The notes under the pieces were generated by a model. That model did no database searches, was not told the origin of the DNA, and saw nothing but the letters and a program-made list of their open reading frames with translations. From NCBI RefSeq assembly GCF_001434785.1, contig NZ_AZDT01000063.1, forward strand, positions 99,206 to 151,592: DNA of 52,387 bases, in the 5' to 3' direction. This DNA comes from Levilactobacillus namurensis DSM 19117. GTDB taxonomy: Bacteria > Bacillota > Bacilli > Lactobacillales > Lactobacillaceae. Numbering within the stretch: the stretch's first letter is position 1; the number at the start of each line of letters is the position of its first letter. Of this stretch, positions 23,239-31,624 are shown in pieces. A program made the translations under genes and the position numbers.

Positions 23239-25629
23239 TTACTTCAATGGCTTCCATTGCCAGTTGTTTACTTCTGGCAAGTCGGTCCCAACCTCACGGA
23301 TGTAAGCCGTGTGCTTAGCGACCATGTCATCCATGCGTTGAGCGAAGTAAGCGCCCTTAACAGCATATTCTGGAATGTCGTTGACAGCTTCCTTAGCCAA
23401 GTCGAAGCGATCCAACTGGTTAAGAACCCGCATGTCGAATGGCGTGGTAATGTCCCCGTTTTCACGGTAGCCATGAACGTGCAAGTTGTGGTTGTGCCGG
23501 TCGAAGAACAGGTCCTTGATCATTCCTTCGAAACCGTGCCATGCAAAGATGACAGGCTTGTCCGTGGTGAATAGACGGTCGAATTCTTCATCGGAGAGGC
23601 CACGAGGGTCCAACTTAGGTGAACGTAACTTCAGGATGTCGACCACGTTGATGTAACGGATCTTCATCTCTGGGAATTCATCATGCAGCAGAGAAATTGC
23701 GGCTAAGGATTCCCAAGTTGGTTCAGTTCCGGCAGAAGCAAAGACGATGTCTGGTTCTTGACCTTGATCAGTCGATGCCCAGTCAACGTAGCCCAGACCA
23801 TTGTGAACCAGGTTCGTGGCTTCATCAATGGAGAACCATTGTGGCCGTGGGTGCTTGGACGTCACCAGCACGTTGATCTTGCTGCGGCTCCGGAAAGCCA
23901 CATCAGAGACGGCTAACAAGGTGTTGGCATCAGCTGGTAAGTATTCACGAACCAAGCTGGCCTTCTTTTCAGCCATATGCGTTAACAGACCTGGATCTTG
24001 GTGGGTGTATCCGTTGTGGTCTTGCTGGAACACAGTGGAAGTATCCACGAAGTTCAAGGATGGGTAGTCGTGACGCCAGTCTTGTTCGCCGGCCTTCCGC
24101 AACCACTTCATGTGTTGCGTCAACATCGAGTCAACGACCCGACCGAAGGCTTCATAGGTAGCGAAGTAACCGTGACGACCAGTCAGAACGTAACCTTCCA
24201 ACCAACCTTCAGCTTGGTGTTCGGAAAGTTGTGAGTCAATGATCCGACCATGTGGGGCCATATTTTCATCATATGGTTCGTGAATGTCTTCTTCCCATTG
24301 ACGCTTCCCGTAGTCTAAGGCGTGGTACAGCCGGTTAGACTTGGTTTCGTCAGGACCGAAGCCCCGGAAGTTATTCGGGTTCAACTTCATGATGTCGGCC
24401 AAGTACTTGGACCAAACTAACATGTCTTGCGCAATGGTCTTCCCATGTTCTTGAATGTCGAGGGCGTACTTCTTGTAATCTGGCAACTTCAATGGTTCTG
24501 GCTTGATCCCACCATTGGTGATTGGGTTCATTGCCATCCGTTGGTCACCCTTAGGCGCCATGTCCCGAACTTCTTGCTTGATCGTTCCGTCTTCGTTGAA
24601 GAGTTCTTCTGGCTTGTAAGACTTCAACCAGTCAGTCAACAGGTCAACGTGTTCCATGTCACCAGCGGAAACTGGAATTGGAACTTGGTGAGCCCGGAAG
24701 GACCCTTCGATTGGGTTGCCGTCCAAGTCATGCTTAGGACCAGTCCAGCCCTTAGGGGAACGGAAGATGATCATTGGCCAGTGTGGCAACGTATCATCGT
24801 TGTTTTCACGGGCGTTCTTTTGAATTGCCTTGATCTTTTCGATACTGTCGTCCATGGCCTTGGCCATGTCTTCAGTGACCCGCATGTAGTCAGTGTCGTT
24901 GTCGACACTGATTTCAACAAAGTGTGGGTCCCAACCCATACCCTTGAAGTATTCGGTCAATTCTTCGTCGGACATCCGAGAAAGAATCGTTGGGTTGGAA
25001 ATCTTGAACCCGTTCATGTTGATGATCGGCAGAACCGCACCATCTTTGATTGGGTTGATGAACTTGTCGGAGAACCAAGAAGCGGCCAAAGGACCAGTTT
25101 CGGCTTCCCCATCACCAATTTCAACAGCGGCGATCACGTCTGGGTTATCTAAAATCGCACCAGTTCCGTGGGACAAGCTGTAACCAAGTTCCCCACCTTC
25201 GTGGATGGAACCTGGGGTCTCAGGTGCGGCATGAGAAGCAACGCCACCTGGGAAGGAGAATTGCTTGAACAAGCGTTGCAGACCTTGTTCGTCTTGCGAG
25301 ATGTTAGGATAAATTTCACTGTAGCTACCATCAAGATATGAGTTCGATACCATCACTTGGCCACCGTGACCTGAACCTTCGATATAGAACATGTTCAAGT
25401 CATACTTTTGGATGACCCGGTTTAAGTTTGCGTAAATAAAGTTTTGAGACGCAATGGTGCCCCAATGTCCGATAGGCTTGATCTTGACATCGTCAGAAGT
25501 CAGGTCACGCTTTAACAGCGGGTTGTCCCGTAAGAACAACTGACCTACAGAGAGATAATTGGCTGCGCGCCAGTAGCGGTCAACGCCTTCCAAGTATTCC
25601 TTGGAGTCGTAGTTTGCATTTGCTGCCAT
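23239..25629 (-). CDS. xfp: Xylulose-5-phosphate/fructose-6-phosphate phosphoketolase
   Basis: Thiamine-diphosphate enzyme that splits xylulose-5-P (and often fructose-6-P) with phosphate to acetyl-phosphate and a triose or tetrose phosphate. It is the defining step of heterolactic fermentation. The protein is 796 residues, the family's usual length. Visible motifs include [14 protein letters not shown], the thiamine-binding [17 protein letters not shown], and the phosphoketolase segment [18 protein letters not shown] chose the ATG at 25629 ([15 protein letters not shown]) with AAGGAG about 8 nt upstream. Codon use is strongly biased, as in very highly expressed genes. It is monocistronic with its own promoter and terminator. 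Confidence 0.96.
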   Translation of the reverse strand: MAANANYDSKEYLEGVDRYWRAANYLSVGQLFLRDNPLLKRDLTSDDVKIKPIGHWGTIASQNFIYANLNRVIQKYDLNMFYIEGSGHGGQVMVSNSYLDGSYSEIYPNISQDEQGLQRLFKQFSFPGGVASHAAPETPGSIHEGGELGYSLSHGTGAILDNPDVIAAVEIGDGEAETGPLAASWFSDKFINPIKDGAVLPIINMNGFKISNPTILSRMSDEELTEYFKGMGWDPHFVEISVDNDTDYMRVTEDMAKAMDDSIEKIKAIQKNARENNDDTLPHWPMIIFRSPKGWTGPKHDLDGNPIEGSFRAHQVPIPVSAGDMEHVDLLTDWLKSYKPEELFNEDGTIKQEVRDMAPKGDQRMAMNPITNGGIKPEPLKLPDYKKYALDIQEHGKTIAQDMLVWSKYLADIMKLNPNNFRGFGPDETKSNRLYHALDYGKRQWEEDIHEPYDENMAPHGRIIDSQLSEHQAEGWLEGYVLTGRHGYFATYEAFGRVVDSMLTQHMKWLRKAGEQDWRHDYPSLNFVDTSTVFQQDHNGYTHQDPGLLTHMAEKKASLVREYLPADANTLLAVSDVAFRSRSKINVLVTSKHPRPQWFSIDEATNLVHNGLGYVDWASTDQGQEPDIVFASAGTEPTWESLAAISLLHDEFPEMKIRYINVVDILKLRSPKLDPRGLSDEEFDRLFTTDKPVIFAWHGFEGMIKDLFFDRHNHNLHVHGYRENGDITTPFDMRVLNQLDRFDLAKEAVNDIPEYAVKGAYFAQRMDDMVAKHTAYIREVGTDLPEVNNWQWKPLK

Positions 25630-25686
25630 GTAATTAACACTCCTTCTTTGAAATCGATACTGCATAATCTAGCTGATAGAAGCTGC

Positions 25687-25757
25687 GTAAACCCCATCTC
25701 AGCAGACCGAGATGTCGTTTACAGTCCCTATCATACAACGTTTTTAATGAAAGTCAA
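25687..25757 (-). promoter_or_regulatory. Promoter and leader hairpin of xfp
   Basis: On the minus strand TTGACT (25752-25757) and TATGAT (25730-25735) are 16 bp apart. The first transcribed bases contain GTAAAC...GTTTAC enclosing CATCTC...GAGATG (25687-25722), a stable leader hairpin ahead of an approximately 55-nt stretch to the start codon. It may stabilise the mRNA of this highly expressed gene. Confidence 0.72.
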
Positions 25758-25841
25758 CCTTTTTGTAAATTGATACGGTCCAATTAATTAAACGACGGGT
25801 CCACAATTTTGGGGGGGAAGTAATACACTTGTGGATTCTTT

Positions 25842-25995
25842 CGCCTTACCGGGCGGCCAGCCAGGGCTGGAACGCAGTGGGCACAACTTCGAGCCCAAGA
25901 ACGGTCTCGAAGATTGGCCTTTGACTAGGCGAGCTAAAAGACGCTCCCCAAGTCAAATTTCACTGCTGAGCCCTGGCTGACCACCCTCACGGCTT
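25842..25995 (-). repeat. Three-way-junction repeat, copy D
   Basis: Reverse orientation. The outer stem pairs GGCCAGCCAGGGCT with AGCCCTGGCTGACC. Arm 2 (ACTTCGAG...CTCGAAG) and arm 1 (TTTGACTAGGCGAGC with GCTCCCCAAGTCAAA) are present. Its left end is CGCCTTACCGGGCG. Confidence 0.8.
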
Positions 25996-26042
25996 ACATC
26001 TGTCGTTGCTGATCTCAAAGTCCGGCTTCCGCCGTAACGTCA

Positions 26043-26198
26043 GGTCCCGGTAGCCGATAGGGCCCAGCCGGTGAAATTGGCGTTAGGTCAGTGGGTTTCT
26101 GACCTTAGGCCAAGGCCCAGTTTTAAGACGGGCGGTCTTTGCACGGCTTAAAATGGTGCCCACTGGCGTCACGGCCCTGCTAATCGGCTACCGGGACC
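26043..26198 (+). repeat. Variant three-way-junction repeat, copy E
   Basis: Same architecture, nearly all stem sequences replaced. The outer stem is a perfect GGTCCCGGTAGCCGAT / ATCGGCTACCGGGACC, arm 1 pairs GTTAGGTCAG with CTGACCTTAGGC and arm 2 pairs TTTTAAG with CTTAAAA. Unpaired junction bases (GTGAAATT, AAGGCCCAG, TGGTGCCCAC) are kept. It lacks the CGGTAAGGCG end. Confidence 0.75.
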
Positions 26199-26221
26199 GA
26201 ACCTTCTCGCGGATGTTACCA

Positions 26222-26241
26222 GCTGGCCGCCCGGTAAGGCG
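26222..26241 (+). repeat. Repeat end forming a terminal inverted repeat with copy D
   Basis: GCTGGCCGCCCGGTAAGGCG is the exact inverse of the first 20 bases of copy D at 25842-25861, so copies D and E together form a 400-bp block with 20-bp perfect terminal inverted repeats. Confidence 0.8.
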
Positions 26242-26292
26242 AATACCACCTGTAGCCTATCAAGGATTTTAGGGATTAGCGATTAATTGGGT

Positions 26293-26322
26293 TTAAAAAA
26301 CGGCCACCAGTAAGGTGACCGT
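26293..26322 (-). terminator. Terminator of the HutC-type regulator gene
   Basis: On the minus strand ACGGTCACC pairs with GGTGGCCGT across 5 nt, followed by TTTTTT. Confidence 0.85.
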
Positions 26323-26333
26323 CAAGACTGTGA

Positions 26334-27059
26334 CTATTCTTCATCTAATGACACAAAGGTGTTATAGTTCAAATATTGGTAGTGCAGGCGCATGTTCGAC
26401 ACTTCAAACGGCGTCCCGTCATCCAGGAAGAAGATGCCTTCCATCAACCCTACCGGTTCCACGGACTTTAGGTGCAACAGCTCCTGGTCATCTGCCGTCG
26501 ATGGGGCTGCTTGAATCGACATGAACGACTTGGTGACCACTTTGCCCTGACTCTCTAAATAGTTAAAGATAGAACTCGAAACGGTCTCCTGCGAAAGGTT
26601 CGGCGCAATCTTGATGGGGATGTACCCCGTTTCGATCATGAACGGTTGCTGGTTAAAGAGCCGTAACCGCCGAATCTCGTAGACAAAATCACCAGGATTC
26701 AAAAAGAGATCCTGCTGAATCTCAGGACTCGCCGGAATCACGTTAAAACTCAAGAGTTTGATGCCCGGCGTGTTGCCTGCCGACTTCATACTGTCGGTAA
26801 TTCCTAAATTTGACCCCTCATATTGAAAAATTGTCTGGTTTTTCATATATAATGGGTTAATAAAGGTCCCCGACCCACGTTTTTTAAAAATAATTCCTTG
26901 GTTGGCTAGGATGCTTAGCGCGCGCTTGACCGAACTGCGACTCACGCCGTACGCTTCGCTCAGGCTCCGCTCGTCAGGCAGCCGCTTATTAGGGAATTCA
27001 TTGTGGTGAATGCGTTGCTTTAAGTCCCGCATGACCTGTCGATAAACTAAATCTGCCAT
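26334..27059 (-). CDS. GntR-family regulator, HutC type with UTRA domain
   Basis: Transcription factor of 241 residues. Residues 1-70 form the winged helix (RLPDERSLSEAYGVSRSSVKRALSILANQGIIFKKRGSGTF); residues about 90-235 form a UTRA effector domain that in relatives binds sugar phosphates or amino sugars. It is transcribed alone toward xfp but is separated from it by 650 bp with a terminator and repeats, so a role in xfp control is only a guess. GAGGAGAT precedes the ATG. Confidence 0.88.
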   Translation of the reverse strand: MADLVYRQVMRDLKQRIHHNEFPNKRLPDERSLSEAYGVSRSSVKRALSILANQGIIFKKRGSGTFINPLYMKNQTIFQYEGSNLGITDSMKSAGNTPGIKLLSFNVIPASPEIQQDLFLNPGDFVYEIRRLRLFNQQPFMIETGYIPIKIAPNLSQETVSSSIFNYLESQGKVVTKSFMSIQAAPSTADDQELLHLKSVEPVGLMEGIFFLDDGTPFEVSNMRLHYQYLNYNTFVSLDEE

Positions 27060-27103
27060 GATATCTCCTCATTACTCATCAACTAGATACTTCTCTGTGT
27101 TAG

Positions 27104-27109
27104 AGTATA
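27104..27109 (-). promoter_or_regulatory. Extended -10 promoter of the HutC-type regulator gene
   Basis: Minus-strand TGTTATACT is an extended -10 box (TG-n-TATACT) about 45 bp before the start codon. No good -35 box is visible. Confidence 0.45.
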
Positions 27110-27209
27110 ACAGGTTTTGCCGGCGGTGTCTGCTTTTCCCCAAAAGTGACCGTTCCATTTTAGTTTAAAGGCCGGACCAATTAATTTAATTTCAGAAAGG
27201 TGACGCGCA

Positions 27210-27713
27210 ATGGCAAAGAAAAAGAAAGCCAAACGGTTACACAAAACATTAGTAGAACAAATTCTCGACAAGAACAAGGTCGCTTATAAACAATACGAAT
27301 TCGCGACCCACATGGCCGGTGACGTGGCTCAGATGGAAGTCGACCACGCCGACGTTGACGAACACCACATCTACAAGACCTTAGTCCTCAGTGGCAACGT
27401 CACGGGGCCGCTGGTGGGCGTGCTACCGATCGATGAACACTTAGACGAAAAGAAGCTCGCCAAGGTCTCCGGCAACAAGAAAGTCGACATGATTCCCCTC
27501 AAGAACCTGGTCAAGACCACCGGTTACGAACACGGTGCCAACACACCGGTGGGTATCTGGGAAAAGAAACAGTTCCCCATCTTCATCGACCAGACGGCCC
27601 ACGACCAGGGACAGATTCTGGTCTCCTCGGGTCAGATTGGCCGGTCGGTCGAAGTCAACGCCGACGACCTGGCCGACCTGGTTCACGGGACCTTCACCGA
27701 CCTACTGGAATAG
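27210..27713 (+). CDS. ybaK: Cys-tRNA(Pro)/Cys-tRNA(Cys) deacylase, YbaK family
   Basis: Removes wrongly attached amino acids from tRNA(Pro). The 167-residue protein has the YbaK/EbsC signatures: IYKTLVLSG near residue 53 with the conserved Lys, LPIDEHLDEKKLAKVSGNKKVDMI in the middle, and the glycine-rich HGANTPVGIWEKK loop. The N-terminus is unusually lysine-rich (MAKKKKAKRLHK). GAAAGGTG precedes the ATG. It leads a two-gene unit with the membrane protein 3 bp downstream. Confidence 0.9.
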   Translation: MAKKKKAKRLHKTLVEQILDKNKVAYKQYEFATHMAGDVAQMEVDHADVDEHHIYKTLVLSGNVTGPLVGVLPIDEHLDEKKLAKVSGNKKVDMIPLKNLVKTTGYEHGANTPVGIWEKKQFPIFIDQTAHDQGQILVSSGQIGRSVEVNADDLADLVHGTFTDLLE

Positions 27714-27716
27714 CCG

Positions 27717-28520
27717 ATGACTGTCGACTACGCGCTTATTTTTAAGAACCTGGGACTGGTCGGTCTCTGGTTATTGGTCATCCCGTTCCTGTTCATCACG
27801 CTACTGACCTACATCAACCGCGATACCAAGCGTTACCTGGCGAACGGTTGCGGAATCAACAGTGAGCTGTACCTGGGCTGGCTGGGCATCTTCTTTCACG
27901 AGACCAGCCACCTGCTCGTGGCGCTTCTATTCGGCCACCACATCACCAGCTTCCGTCTGTTAAAACGTCCGCATCCCGACCAGGCCACGCCCAACGGCGA
28001 CCGGGATCTGACGCTAGGCTACGTCAACCATACCTGGAACCAGAATAGCTGGTACCAGAACACGGGGAACCTGTTTATCGGCATCGCCCCCATCTTCGGG
28101 TGCAGTCTGGTGCTCTTGGGACTGACAGCTTGGCTTTTGCCCACCCTATTTCAGGGCATCCTCGCCCTGACCACCACGCCGCTGAGTCTGGACTGGGAGA
28201 ACTTCCGCGAAGCGTTGACTGGCGCCACCGATCCTTGGTGGCATTGGCTGATTGCCCTGATCCTAGCCATCAACATCAGTGTGGGCGGCTTCGACCTGAG
28301 TCAGGCCGACTTCGCCAATTCTAAGACGGGCTTGATTGGCTTCACGGCCGTCATCACCGTCATTACAGTGGTTCTCACGCTGTTCCAGGCCGCTTCAGGG
28401 TGGCTCAAGGGCATCGCCGCCATCATCCTGGTCCTCAGTGTGGTCTTAACGTTCTCGCTGGTGGTTTCCGTGCTCGCGAACCTCCTCGTGCGGTTGTTTC
28501 TGCAGATCAAATGGCATTAA
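27717..28520 (+). CDS. Multi-pass membrane protein with HExxH motif
   Basis: I do not recognise a named family. The 267-residue protein has about six hydrophobic spans. FFHETSHLL places His61, Glu62 and His65 in an HExxH zinc-type motif at the start of the second span, as in intramembrane metalloproteases of the M50 class. A segment GNLFIGIAPIFGCSLVL near residue 117 resembles the small-residue helix near the third ligand in those enzymes, but no clear NxxPxxxxDG motif is visible. It starts 3 bp after the ybaK stop and is probably translated by coupling. A protease-like role is inference. Confidence 0.7.
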   Translation: MTVDYALIFKNLGLVGLWLLVIPFLFITLLTYINRDTKRYLANGCGINSELYLGWLGIFFHETSHLLVALLFGHHITSFRLLKRPHPDQATPNGDRDLTLGYVNHTWNQNSWYQNTGNLFIGIAPIFGCSLVLLGLTAWLLPTLFQGILALTTTPLSLDWENFREALTGATDPWWHWLIALILAINISVGGFDLSQADFANSKTGLIGFTAVITVITVVLTLFQAASGWLKGIAAIILVLSVVLTFSLVVSVLANLLVRLFLQIKWH

Positions 28521-28522
28521 GG

Positions 28523-28563
28523 CAACCACTAAGTCGACCGTCACGGGGGCTTAGTGGTTTTTG
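28523..28563 (+). terminator. Terminator of the ybaK operon
   Basis: AACCACTAAG pairs with CTTAGTGGTT, followed by TTTT. Confidence 0.85.
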
Positions 28564-28636
28564 CCAACTGCCCATTGCGTTTCACTCATAGACGCGGTAT
28601 TTTGACACTATCCTCATTCGTAAAGGAGGTCCCACC

Positions 28637-29386
28637 ATGTCCCGCCCCGACATCACCATCACCAACATCATCTGGAGCTTCGATCAAGCCACCCAACAGG
28701 TCAACGTCCTATTGCTCAAACGCGCTGAAGCGCCCTACCCCGACTACTGGGCCTTACCCGAGACCACCATGCGCTTCAACGAGAGTGCCGATGACGCGGC
28801 CCTGCGGTTGGTCCGGGAAAAGATTGGCTTGGCTCTTGATAGCTTCCACACCGAACAATTGGCCACCTTCACCCATCCCCGCCGCGTCCCCGGGCAACGC
28901 CAGCTGTCACTGGCCTACATGACCTTTCTTCCCGAGATGCCCGCCCTGGTTCCGGGATACGGTGCCACGGCCGCCCAATGGTTTACCTTCCAATCAGCGG
29001 CCGACCATTACCAGGTCCGCCACGACCACACCACCTTTTCGACGGTCACCACCACGGCCGACCGCTACTACAACCAGTTAGTCAAGCAGACCAGTACGCC
29101 CACCAGTCAGCTGGCCTTCGACCACGACTGGATCTTGACGGTCGCGTGCGACCGAATCCGCAACAAGCTCGACTATCAGCCCAACATCCTCTTGATCTTG
29201 GGCCCCACGTTCACGCTCAAGGCGGCCCGGACCATCTTCGCCGTCTTCTTGCACCGGGACCTGGCGACCATCGACAATTCTAACTTCAAGAAAAATCACC
29301 AGCACCTGCTGACAGCCGTGGGAACCTCTAGCGCCGCACACGCCGGGCGACCAGCGACCGTCTACCGGTTGAACTATCTCCCTTGA
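28637..29386 (+). CDS. nrtR: NrtR-like regulator of NAD metabolism (Nudix plus winged helix)
   Basis: A 249-residue protein with an N-terminal Nudix-like domain (about 1-150) and a C-terminal winged helix (about 165-249). The Nudix box is degenerate: RLVREKIGL stands where catalytic enzymes have RELxEExGL, as expected for the NrtR branch, which senses ADP-ribose or related NAD metabolites rather than hydrolysing them. It is followed directly by a NiaP-like transporter and NadC, both known NrtR targets, and a 25-bp palindrome lies in between. GGAGG precedes the ATG. The assignment rests on domain layout plus context. Confidence 0.83.
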   Translation: MSRPDITITNIIWSFDQATQQVNVLLLKRAEAPYPDYWALPETTMRFNESADDAALRLVREKIGLALDSFHTEQLATFTHPRRVPGQRQLSLAYMTFLPEMPALVPGYGATAAQWFTFQSAADHYQVRHDHTTFSTVTTTADRYYNQLVKQTSTPTSQLAFDHDWILTVACDRIRNKLDYQPNILLILGPTFTLKAARTIFAVFLHRDLATIDNSNFKKNHQHLLTAVGTSSAAHAGRPATVYRLNYLP

Positions 29387-29449
29387 CAAGCGCCGGTAAC
29401 TCGCCTATATTGGATACCAAGTCGAATAAAAGTCGTTTCGACTTTTATT
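29383..29449 (+). promoter_or_regulatory. niaP promoter with NrtR-type operator
   Basis: TTGACA (29383-29388, overlapping the nrtR stop codon) and TATATT (29406-29411) are 17 bp apart. Just after the -10 box is a perfect palindrome: AATAAAAGTCG (29425-29435), three bases, CGACTTTTATT (29439-29449). A repressor bound there would block the start of transcription. Related half-sites (AATAAAAGTA, CCTTTATT) continue downstream. Confidence 0.78.
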
Positions 29450-29502
29450 TTACAATAATAAAAGTATTTATTACCTTTATTCTGATTTGGGAGGAATTTT
29501 TC

Positions 29503-30699
29503 ATGGAACTCAAGAATTACCGATTGTTAATCATTGTCGGCACGGCCTGGCTCTTCGATGCCATGGACGTGGCGATGCTGTCCTTTATCATGCCCCTCTT
29601 GAAGACGGAGTGGCAACTGTCTCCCCTCCAACTGGGGGTCGTCAGTTCGGCGACGTCCGTGGGGATGATCTTCGGGGCGCTGATCTGCGGTTACTTAGCG
29701 GACCGGTTCGGGCGAAAGCACGTCCTGATCTACACCCTGCTGCTTTTCTCATTCGGGAACCTACTCCTGACGGTAGCGCCAAACGTGACCGCCTTTATCC
29801 TGATTCGCTTCATCACCGGGATCGGGCTGGGGGGTGAACTCCCCGTCGCCGCTACCGTCATCGCCGACCACTACCGTGGGACCCAACAGTCCCGGATGCT
29901 GGTCCTGGCCGATAGTTTCTGGGCGATTGGGTGGCTCTTAGCCTCCGTCTTGGCCTTCTGGGTCATGCCGTTAATCGGCTGGCGGCCCACGGTTCTGATC
30001 ACCGCCATCACGGTTCTGTACGCCTTAATGATGCGTCGCCACTTACCTGCCGACCAACCCCGGCAGCCCCAAGCCCGGCCATCTTACAAGGCCGTCTGGC
30101 AACCCGCTTACCGGAAGCAGACTCTGGTCTTAAGTCTTCTCTGGTTCATCGTAATGCTGACCTACTACGGGATGTTCCTCTGGTTGCCTAGCATCCTGGT
30201 GCTCCGCGGTTTCACCATCATCCATAGCTTCAACTACACCCTCTTGATCACCCTGGCCCAACTTCCCGGGTACTACTTAGCCGCTTACTTGATGGGCAAG
30301 CTACAACGAAAGACGGTCCTCTTGATCTACCTCTTCGGGACCGTGGTCAGCGTCTTGGCCTTCAGCCTGGCCAACAGCAACTTCACGATTCTCGCCAGTG
30401 GCGCTTGGCTGTCCTTCTTCGACTTGGGGGCTTGGGGGACGTTGATTGCCCTGACGCCGGGGCAATTCCCACAAGCTATCCGGGCAACCGGGATGGGAAC
30501 GGCGCAATCCATCGGTCGGATTGGCGCGACCATCGGCCCTTACATGGTCGGGTTCTTACTCCAGCTCAAGTTCTCCCTGACCGCAATTTTAGGCGTCTTC
30601 ATAGGCTTTCTCCTAGTGGGCATCGTCCTCCTGGCCTTGGGCGTAAAGGATACCGCCCTAGCACCTAAGGGGGCGGTCACCCATGACCCTAGCCACTAA
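29503..30699 (+). CDS. niaP: MFS transporter, probable niacin importer (NiaP-like)
   Basis: Twelve-helix major facilitator of 398 residues. The loop 2-3 motif is GYLADRFGRKHVL, and GLGGELPVAATVIADHYRG in helix 4 is typical of the aromatic-acid/niacin branch; Asp residues sit in helix 1 (FDAMDVAM) as in that group. I chose the ATG at 29503 with GGGAGG upstream; the frame is open back through the promoter. Its position between an NrtR-like regulator and nadC makes niacin or a related pyridine the likely substrate. It overlaps nadC by 17 bp. Confidence 0.8.
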   Translation: MELKNYRLLIIVGTAWLFDAMDVAMLSFIMPLLKTEWQLSPLQLGVVSSATSVGMIFGALICGYLADRFGRKHVLIYTLLLFSFGNLLLTVAPNVTAFILIRFITGIGLGGELPVAATVIADHYRGTQQSRMLVLADSFWAIGWLLASVLAFWVMPLIGWRPTVLITAITVLYALMMRRHLPADQPRQPQARPSYKAVWQPAYRKQTLVLSLLWFIVMLTYYGMFLWLPSILVLRGFTIIHSFNYTLLITLAQLPGYYLAAYLMGKLQRKTVLLIYLFGTVVSVLAFSLANSNFTILASGAWLSFFDLGAWGTLIALTPGQFPQAIRATGMGTAQSIGRIGATIGPYMVGFLLQLKFSLTAILGVFIGFLLVGIVLLALGVKDTALAPKGAVTHDPSH

Positions 30700-31528
30700 T
30701 ACGCTCCGACCAGCTTTACGAGCCTTCCTCCAAGAAGACCTAGGGGCCACCGGAGACGCTAGCCGGGCGGCCTACGTGGACCGGCCCATCACGGCCCGCA
30801 TCATCGCTAAGCAAGCCGGTGTCTTGGCGGGACAAACTTTACCGCCAGTCCTGATGGCGCTATTGGACCCCGCGGTCACCTACCGTCCCGTCGTAAGCGA
30901 TGGGGACCTGGTCACCCCGGGAACCGTCGTGGGTCACCTCAGTGGTTCCGCAAGCGTTCTGTTAGCCGGTGAACGGACCCTGTTAAACCTGATGCAACGG
31001 ATGAGCGGCATCGCGACGGCCACCCATGCGGCGGTCGACGCCCTCAACGATCCCCAGATTGGGATTCTGGATACGCGTAAAACCGCCCCTGGTCTGCGGC
31101 TCTTCGACAAGTATGCCGTCCAGTGCGGAGGTGGTGTGAACCACCGCATGGGGCTCTACGACGCCGTCATGCTCAAGGATAACCACTGGCGGTTGATGAC
31201 CGACCTGCCGACCGCTCTGTGTCGTTTGACCCACGCCGTCGGCCCCACCAAGCGAATCGAAGTGGAGGTTGAGACGCCCGCTGAACTGGCGGTGGCCATT
31301 GCTTGTCGGGTTGAGATGATCCTGATCGACAACCAGTCCCCCGATACGGTTCGCCGGTGGTGTGCGCAGATTCCTAGCGACCTCCGACGGCAAATGACCA
31401 TCGAGGCCTCTGGCGGCATCGTTCCCGCCACCCTGCCAACCTACGCCCGAACCGGAGTCGATTACCTCTCGCTGGGCTACCTGACCAACAGCGTCCAGGC
31501 GCTAGACCTGTCCTTGGAATTCGACTAG
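30683..31528 (+). CDS. nadC: Nicotinate-nucleotide pyrophosphorylase (quinolinate phosphoribosyltransferase)
   Basis: Converts quinolinate and PRPP to nicotinate mononucleotide, CO2 and pyrophosphate. The 281-residue protein carries the family blocks GERTLLNLMQRMSGIAT, LDTRKTAPGLR (substrate-binding basic residues), HRMGLYDAVMLKDNH and the late EASGGI. No nadA or nadB is in the window, so quinolinate would have to be imported or the rest of the pathway lies elsewhere. The start codon lies inside the end of the transporter gene, and a terminator follows. Confidence 0.92.
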   Translation: MTLATNTLRPALRAFLQEDLGATGDASRAAYVDRPITARIIAKQAGVLAGQTLPPVLMALLDPAVTYRPVVSDGDLVTPGTVVGHLSGSASVLLAGERTLLNLMQRMSGIATATHAAVDALNDPQIGILDTRKTAPGLRLFDKYAVQCGGGVNHRMGLYDAVMLKDNHWRLMTDLPTALCRLTHAVGPTKRIEVEVETPAELAVAIACRVEMILIDNQSPDTVRRWCAQIPSDLRRQMTIEASGGIVPATLPTYARTGVDYLSLGYLTNSVQALDLSLEFD

Positions 31529-31553
31529 CCGCCCTGGTATGAGACCATATACT

Positions 31554-31603
31554 AAAAGCGCCTTTCCCCAAATGAACTGATCATTTGAAGAAAGGCGCTT
31601 TTT
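31554..31603. terminator. Bidirectional terminator between nadC and the DHA2 exporter gene
   Basis: AAAAGCGCCTTTC pairs with GAAAGGCGCTTTT, with a second CAAATGA/TCATTTG hairpin inside. T-runs on both strands. Confidence 0.88.
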
Positions 31604-31624
31604 CAGCTCGAACCAGGTCCGCAC

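Noticed and set aside
24427-25152. 241-codon frame antisense to the phosphoketolase gene
   Set aside because: Codon-bias shadow of a highly expressed gene; no ribosome site and no recognisable family.
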